DNA from: Prorocentrum cordatum
Taxonomy: Eukaryota; Sar; Dinophyceae; Prorocentrales; Prorocentraceae
Direction of reading: 5' to 3'
Assembly: GCA_963575745.1 (NCBI GenBank)
Contig: CAUYUJ010016493.1
Coordinates: 361,001-425,000 of the forward strand
Length of the DNA: 64,000 bases
The translations under genes and the position numbers were made by a program. This document shows, piece after piece, positions 58,525 to 64,000 of this stretch; position 1 is the first letter of the stretch, and each line of letters opens with the position of its first letter. The notes below the pieces were generated by a model. It worked only from the letters and a program-made list of their open reading frames with translations. It had not been told where the DNA came from and ran no database searches.

Positions 58525-59285
58525 TTAAGACTGTTCGCTCTTATCTGCTCGCGTGTCATTCAATATGCATATCCCAAACCCTGGATACCCGCTCTCTTCG
58601 TCTTCGATCGTACCCCCTTTTGGGGGGTATATGCATTCCCTGCCACGTGTGGTTGGTGAAGCCCTTGAAAACGAAGGGTCGCAGATAACGGGGGAGAGTG
58701 AGGACGAAGGGATTGGAGGAAGGGAGGGGAGGGGCAAGAAGGGGGGAGGACGATGATTTGCGTTGTGAGTGGCGATTCAGCTTGCGCCACGGCTTGCGCC
58801 AGCCACTCCAACACAGGTTAACAATAAGTTTCGCCACGGGTCGCGCCATAAACAGCGCCACGTACCACCCCCCTCGAAAGAACAGATCATGGATACCCCC
58901 ACGGGGGGGACCTACAGCTGCGAACTGGTGTCAGAAACAAATTTCGTGGAACCATGAAAAGAAGCGGGATGTTGGGAGAGTGGGGACGTGGAGTGGATTG
59001 GGATGGCGTGGACAAGAATAGCGTATCAGGAGGAGGAGCGGCAAGGAGTGGAGAAGAGGAACCGGGAGGAGTGCGGAGGAGCGGGGGGCGCGCGGAGGAA
59101 TCTGGAGGAGGGGCTGGGGATAATTTGGAAGAAATGCGGAGTGCGAGCGGGAAGGGGTGGAGATTGTTGGGGAAGAACGCTGAAAAGTGGGGGCAGGTGG
59201 ATACGTGCGGAGACTGGTGCGGAAACAAGGCGCGGGGGGATTGGAAGGCACCCGAAAGCCTCCTATGACCTCTGGGAGGCCTCGG
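58525..59285. other. Unique DNA, no supported gene
   Basis: Contains short internal repeats (ccacggcttgcgccagc, then cgccacgggtcgcgcca at 58780-58850) and GGAG-rich DNA. No motif-bearing frame. Confidence 0.35.
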
Positions 59286-59289
59286 AATG

Positions 59290-59770
59290 GCCCCGATGAC
59301 CACGAAGGGCAATTAATCCGGGGCCAAAGATGGCAGCGACGGGGCCGCTGAGGGCAGAAACGGTGCCACGAAGGGCAGAGAGAGGGCCACGAAGGACGAC
59401 AGCGGGGCCACGAAGGCCATGCATATGGGGCCACGACGGGCGCGAACGAGCGGGGGCCACGAAGGGCATTCGTATATGGGGCCACAAAGGGCGACAACGG
59501 GGCCCCTGAGGGCAGCAAAGGGGCCACGAAGGGCAGCGGGAGGGCCACGAAGGGCGACAGCGGGGCTACGAAGGGCATGCGTATGGGGCCACGACGTGCG
59601 ACTGCGAGCGGGGGCCACGAAGGGCATATAGTGCGGGGCCACAATGGGCAGCGACGGGGCCACTGAGGGCAGCAACGGGGCCACGAAGGGCAGCGAGCGA
59701 AGGCGACCGCAGAACCAGCACGGGCAGCGAGGGGCATCGAAGGCGGGCGAAGGGCAGCGAGCGGCGACTG
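59290..59770. repeat. GGGGCCACGAAGGGC minisatellite
   Basis: About twenty units of ggggccacgaagggcagcga and variants (ggccactgagggcagcaac) in all phases. Frames over it on either strand (Pro/Trp/Ser-rich) are repeat translations. Confidence 0.9.
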
Positions 59771-59869
59771 CAGTCCCTAACGGGCTTGTCGGGCGGGCAG
59801 GCCCAGACGGGCGGGTCGAGCGGGCGGGTCGTTGAAGCGCAAATTCTGTTTGAACCGCCAGGGAATATG

Positions 59870-60110
59870 TAGCGGGAGCGCGATTCCTGAGTGTCGAAGA
59901 GCGGCATCAGAATAAATTTTAAGGAAATACCAATCGGGAGCCGCGATTCGGTGATAGGTTGCGAGGAAGTCCCAAGCGAGAGCGCGATTCTTCGATTCAT
60001 TGTGAAGGAGTATCAAGCGGGAGCCGCGATCCGGTGGCAAATTGCAAAGCAGTCCCGAGCGAAAGCGCGATTCTTCAATAAATAATGAGGAGTATCAGGC
60101 GGGAGCCGCT
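59870..60110. repeat. ~105-bp tandem repeat
   Basis: Three units of cgggagccgcgattcggtg, then gaggaagtcccaagcgag, then agcgcgattcttcgattca. Confidence 0.75.
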
Positions 60111-60585
60111 GTTGTTGCAAACTGGGGGCCAACGACACAGTTCGACCCTCAAGACTTTCCCTAATAAAAAACAAGGTGCGAGCCCCGGGAAGGGCACTTC
60201 AATCGAAAAAACAATGTGAACCGGACGGGGGGGATCAACAATATTTATTTTTCAGAAATGAGAGTTTAACCACAACAAAAAAAGAAGCGGAGACGCCGAG
60301 GGCCAGGCTGGGGCCCCCGCGACCGTCGGAGGCGGGGGGGACAGGACATAGAGGGGACCCAGGCAGCGCGCCCAGTCCCGATCCAGGAGATCACCTGATC
60401 TGGGCGCGCGAACTCTCCGGGATAAGCAACGACGGTTCAGGGTAACCTTTGGAGGCAGGAAAGGGGGCGTGGCACAAAGGAGTGTGGTTCTAAGCGTGGA
60501 AGTGGCGATGTGACCTACGATGGATGACCTCGCCAGATCCAGCACTGTCACCACCCCCTTTACACCACACCCCTTTTCCTGCCCC
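60111..60585. other. Unique DNA, no supported gene
   Basis: AT-richer at 60160-60300 with several A-runs. No coding evidence. Confidence 0.35.
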
Positions 60586-60588
60586 CAG

Positions 60589-60770
60589 AGTAACTCCGGT
60601 CTGGGCCCCCGAGGCGCGAATCTGAAGTTACCCCTGACCGACCCCCAGCCCCGAGGATTCGGCAGGGTTGGTCGCCCGAGTTATCCGGGATGCCTGCGGT
60701 CCGGGGTAACTCGGGTCTGGGCCCCCGAGGCGCGAATCTGCAGCTACCCCTGACCAACCCCCAGCACGCA
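60589..60770. repeat. Two direct 60-bp repeats
   Basis: gtctgggcccccgaggcgcg with aatctgaagttacccctgac at 60598 and again (aatctgcagctacccctgac) at 60714, about 116 bp apart. Confidence 0.75.
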
Positions 60771-60946
60771 CGACTCCAGGCTCCTTCCGCTCGACGCGAC
60801 AACTGGGGATGCAAGACAGACCAGGTGGTGGGCTCAGGTCATCGGCCATACGGCTACCTCCAGGCCGCACGGGGCGTGGGTTCGGGATGGCCGACGTGCT
60901 CCGGCCTCTGGGGTGCGGCGGGCTCTGGCGTGGCGGGGCCCCGTCG

Positions 60947-61440
60947 TCATGCCAGGGCCGACCCTGCCCAGCGCAAGGAGGCCGCGCAGGCGATTCGTTT
61001 CCGCCATGTTGGCGTCCGCCGAGAGCTTCCCGCCCGCCCCTCTGCCGCCAGGAGCGCCCTGTGTGTGTGTGTGTGGAGGCGCCGTGTGTCGCCCCAGTAG
61101 ACGTGCAGACGGTGGTTGGCGGCCAGAGCCACGATGTCGTGCTGGTTGTCGGCCAGGCGGAAGCTACGGCAGAACCAGTCCCCGTCGGAGTGCCGGAGCG
61201 GATTGTTCGTGGCCTGGCCGCCCTTGCGTCTGGCGTGCTCATTGCACCAGGCGCCCCAGCCCCCGATGAACATGGCTCCAGCCTCCCCCTGGACGGGATG
61301 GACCACTTGGATCGGGGCCTCATGGCACTTGTCGTCGTGCTGCACCCCGCCCCAAGAGCAGGACCAACGGGCGTCCCACTCTGCCTGGTGCCGGTGCCTC
61401 TTCCACAGCGGCGCCCCTGCAGGACCTTCGGCGTGGGGCC
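60947..61440 (-). CDS. Coding-like block, minus strand, unknown family
   Basis: A continuous minus frame from about 61440 reads APLWKRHRHQAEWDARWSCS, then QHDDKCHEAPIQVVHPVQGE, then AMFIGGWGAWCNEHARRKGG and DWFCRSFRLADNQHDIVALA. Trp, His and Cys are frequent, unlike any repeat translation here. From about 61085 on it runs through a (CA)n stretch and becomes Arg/Ala-rich, so the real end is probably near 61090. A further upstream piece (HWAGWNWHRPP, about 61480) is one frame away across a C-run. I cannot assign a domain. Confidence 0.45.
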
Positions 61441-61499
61441 GCGACGGGGGGCCGGTGCCAGTTCCACCCTGCCCAGTGGCGCGTCCGGGGTCCCTTCCC

Positions 61500-62320
61500 C
61501 GTCCCGCCTGCCTGGCCCATGGCCCGCCCGCCGCGGGGCCCGAGCTGGACGTCGGGCCGCCTGGGCTGTCGGCTCCCCGGGGCCCTGCGCGCCAGCTGTG
61601 CCGCTGCTGGGAGGACTAGAAGTCGTCTGCGCTCGCGTCTCGGGAGCGCCTTCTGGGGAGGCGGGGGCTGGGCTGGGGCGGGCGTTTGGCGGCGGCGTGC
61701 TGCCTGGCCGCTGGGCTCATCGAGGGGCTCGGGTCAGCCGTTGAGGACGGTGGGATGGTTGGTTACAGTCGGGGCGTTGAATAAGATCCACTGATTTTTC
61801 GAAAGGGGCTCGGCCGTTCCTTAGGTTTGCATGCGTTCCGCTTCTTTTCTGGTGGCGAGCACCCTTGGCGTTCTTTCAGACTTCATGGACTTAGTTGGGA
61901 AAACGGGGCTTCGTTCCTTGCTTCTCGTTCCTAAGGTCAACGCCCCGGCTGTACGTCGCGGAAGGAGTCTGACCGGCTCCAGCGAGGGCTCGGGGTGGCC
62001 CTCCACGTCTCCACGTTGCTGCCGTTGCCTGGAGAGCTGGGAGCTACTGTGGCCTCAGCGCTGTCGTCGTCCCTTGGAGACGGCTGGGGCCAGGGGCAAG
62101 TGGCGGCGGGCTTGCTTCGACCTCCCAGCTTGCCGCTGGACCAGTAGCGGGGATCGCGTGCCTCTGGCGTAACCTCGAGCCGCTGGTCCAGTGGTGGTCC
62201 ACGTCGCAATGGTCCTCCAATCCAGCTCTCCCACTCCTCCTCAAGATGATCATCGAACAAGCAGTCTTGTATGTTATATGTTGCTGAGCAGTGCTTGCAA
62301 CCAGGGGTTCTGGCTTGGGT
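61500..62320. other. Unique DNA, no supported gene
   Basis: GC-rich with frames on both strands. aacgccccggctgtacg with aaggtcaacgccccg near 61935 also appears as ggtcaacgccccgactg near 25532, a short dispersed match. Confidence 0.35.
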
Positions 62321-62329
62321 GACCTGAAG

Positions 62330-62770
62330 AATTGGACGGATGTGCCGGGGGGGTTCGTCTGGTGCCCAGTTGGTGGTCGCCTGTGGGCGCCTCGCGGGCT
62401 CCTCGTGCGAGGCGGGTGTGCCGAGGCCTCGCCCGGTGCCCGCCCGTGGGCGCCTCTCGGGCGCCTGGTGCGCGGAGTGAGCGCGCCGGGGTTTCGCCTG
62501 GCGCCCGCCCGCGGGCGCCTCGTGGGCGCCTCGTGGGCGCCTCGTGCGCTGGGCGGCCGCATAGCTTGCACCACGTAGCCCACACCCCACAGCGTACGCC
62601 ACACAGCTTTTGCACCGCATAGCTTGCACACCACGCAGCTTGCACCGGATTGCTTGCATCACATAGTTGACCGCGTATGTTTTGAGCCACGCAAGTTGCA
62701 CCGCATAGCTTACATCATACGTCTTGCACCACATAGGTTGTACCACATATATTGCACCACGTAGCGTTGT
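62330..62770. repeat. Two minisatellites
   Basis: 62340-62560: units around gggcgcctcgtgcgctggg/cccgcccgtgggcgcctc. 62560-62770: about ten 15-19 bp units of ttgcaccgcatagc/ttgcaccacatag. Ala/Arg/Cys-rich frames over both are artefacts. Confidence 0.85.
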
Positions 62771-63039
62771 TTTATCTGCACGAGAGGTCGCCCGGTGGCG
62801 ATGGAGAGGAGGAGGGCAGCGGCAGGGGAGGGAGGAGGGAACAGGGGGAAAGCAGCAGCAAAAGCAGCAGGCAGCAACATAGCTTACACACCCACAGTGC
62901 AGACACAGTTACTGCTCGGAGTTCACGCTAAGAACAGCATTTCTGGGCTTTTTCGAGCGCAGCCTGGCCGTGGGCGCCCCGTGTGGCTGGGATTTCTGGG
63001 TGTTCGGCCATGGAAGAATGAGGGAGGAAGAATGAAGAG

Positions 63040-63100
63040 AGGGAGGAGGAGGAGGAGGAGGAGGAGGAGGAGGAGGAGGAGGAGGAGGAGGAGGGGGAGG
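63040..63100. repeat. (GGA)n tract
   Basis: A purine microsatellite upstream of the last exon-like island. Confidence 0.88.
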
Positions 63101-63273
63101 GTTAGATTGCATGATCTGTTTTCACGCACCTGTGCAGGGCACTTGAGGTTGTTTAGTAGCGTGTGGTGTGCGTCGCCGAGCTCGTCATGCTGTCGTGTCG
63201 TTCCTTGTCCTCGCCTTTACAATTCCGCTGGAATATGCTCTGGTTTCCTCCCCACCCCCATACCCATCCACAG

Positions 63274-63341
63274 GTTCCACTGGCAGCGGGTTCGACCACA
63301 ACAATGCACATCGTGTTCACACCGCAGGCTCCTCGAGGAAG
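63274..63341 (+). CDS. Candidate exon, class A of repeated-domain protein
   Basis: Acceptor-like CCCATCCACAG, then VPLAAGSTTTMHIVFTPQAP and RG. STTTMHIVFTP matches the class A pattern at 2021 (DTTEYLPVAILFTP). No clear donor; the frame stays open to about 63399. It is the last island recognised in the window. Confidence 0.4.
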
Positions 63342-63399
63342 AGAGGGCGTCAGGCAGGGAGGGGGAGGACTTGAGGGAGCACCATCCATCAGTCAATGA

Positions 63400-64000
63400 A
63401 GCCTTCGGTCAACCAGCTGGCCAGCCACCCACCGCCGAATCTAGCGGACTTTTTGTTTTGATCTGCAGGGCGAGAGCGAGCCTCTTCCGCTAAAAGCTCC
63501 GCGGGACGCGCACAGCTTTAATTGACAGAGAGGGGGCGAGAGCAGGCGGGGCCCCACGCGGCCAGGAGCGGGCGGAGCCCGAGGATCAGGGGGTGCCGAA
63601 CGGGACGTGAAGGAAAAGGTACACCTTGGAGAGGAGCCCGGTGGTGAAGTCCTGGGAGGAAAGAATCTAGCGGACACGCAGACGGGCAAGTTGACCTGCG
63701 TGCTGCAAGCGTCCTTTGCACTGACCTGTGATCGACGAGTTCTTCCCATCCATGTAAGTGTTGAAGCCTTGTGGTGCTTGTGGCGCTAGGGTTTGACGAG
63801 GCCTATGGCGAAAACGAGATTTCGAAAGCACCCGCCATAATCCGTTTCGTTGTTCCCATCTCCTAGTCATGGGGTGATTGTCATTACTGTGATGCCCTCC
63901 TCACCTCCCGACGTATCCATGTTCAGTCCCGCTCGTACTCAGCCGTGCACTCTGACCCACCCACACACAGACTAACACACATTCGTTCAATGCAGACTCA
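63400..64000. other. Unique DNA, no supported gene
   Basis: About 63740-63830 (gtgttgaagcct, then aggcctatggcgaaaacgag) is faintly like a composite-repeat satellite unit. Nothing else recognised. Confidence 0.3.

Noticed and set aside
59263-59737. Minus-strand frames rich in Pro, Trp and Ser over 59.3-59.7 kb
   Set aside because: Translations of the GGGGCCACGAAGGGC minisatellite.

Overview
The window looks like nuclear DNA of a core dinoflagellate. The strongest evidence is a 22-nt dinoflagellate spliced-leader sequence in genomic DNA (37854-37875, one mismatch). It lies just upstream of a two-ORF non-LTR retrotransposon of the kind common in dinoflagellates. The DNA is GC-rich and crowded with microsatellites, satellites and foldback repeats, with short exon-like islands between them. 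There are no bacterial operons, Shine-Dalgarno sites, rRNA or tRNA genes that I can recognise. I cannot name the species.

Layout. 1-13 kb: foldback elements, (GA)n and (GGA)n/(TCC)n tracts, a decayed minus-strand coiled-coil gene (3.5-4.5 kb) and the first four copies of a large composite repeat. 13-21 kb: poorer in microsatellites, with several coding-like open frames of unknown function, most on the minus strand. 21-35 kb: more composite-repeat copies, a 90-bp tandem array and a minus-strand GC-rich coding-like block (25.6-26.8 kb). 36-50 kb: the only clearly recognisable mobile gene set, a LINE with zinc-ribbon ORF1 and endonuclease/RT/RNase H ORF2 (37.85-44.6 kb). It lies between two inverted copies of a satellite cassette (35.93-37.07 and 49.13-49.92 kb), and a truncated second LINE abuts the right copy. 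50-64 kb: a frameshifted minus-strand gene remnant, tandem repeats, three foldbacks, a TIR element and another minus-strand coding-like block (61.1-61.5 kb).

The most interesting proposal is a giant plus-strand gene spread over most of the window. About a dozen short islands with AG/GT borders encode related peptides in five classes: A (TT..V.FTP), B (GE.L.V.APPGF), C (Cys-rich), D (AG..Y...L..NP...NW) and E (W-T-V). Along the plus strand they follow the cyclic order A-B-C-D-E roughly, and several joins agree in reading phase. This fits tandem extracellular-type beta-sandwich domains, one domain split over several exons, with introns of up to about 10 kb filled with microsatellites, composite repeats and the LINE. 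It is an inference from sequence reading alone. RNA data or a profile search would decide it.

Most long open frames in the window are translations of (GGA)n, (TCC)n, (GAC)n or (GA)n tracts and were left out.
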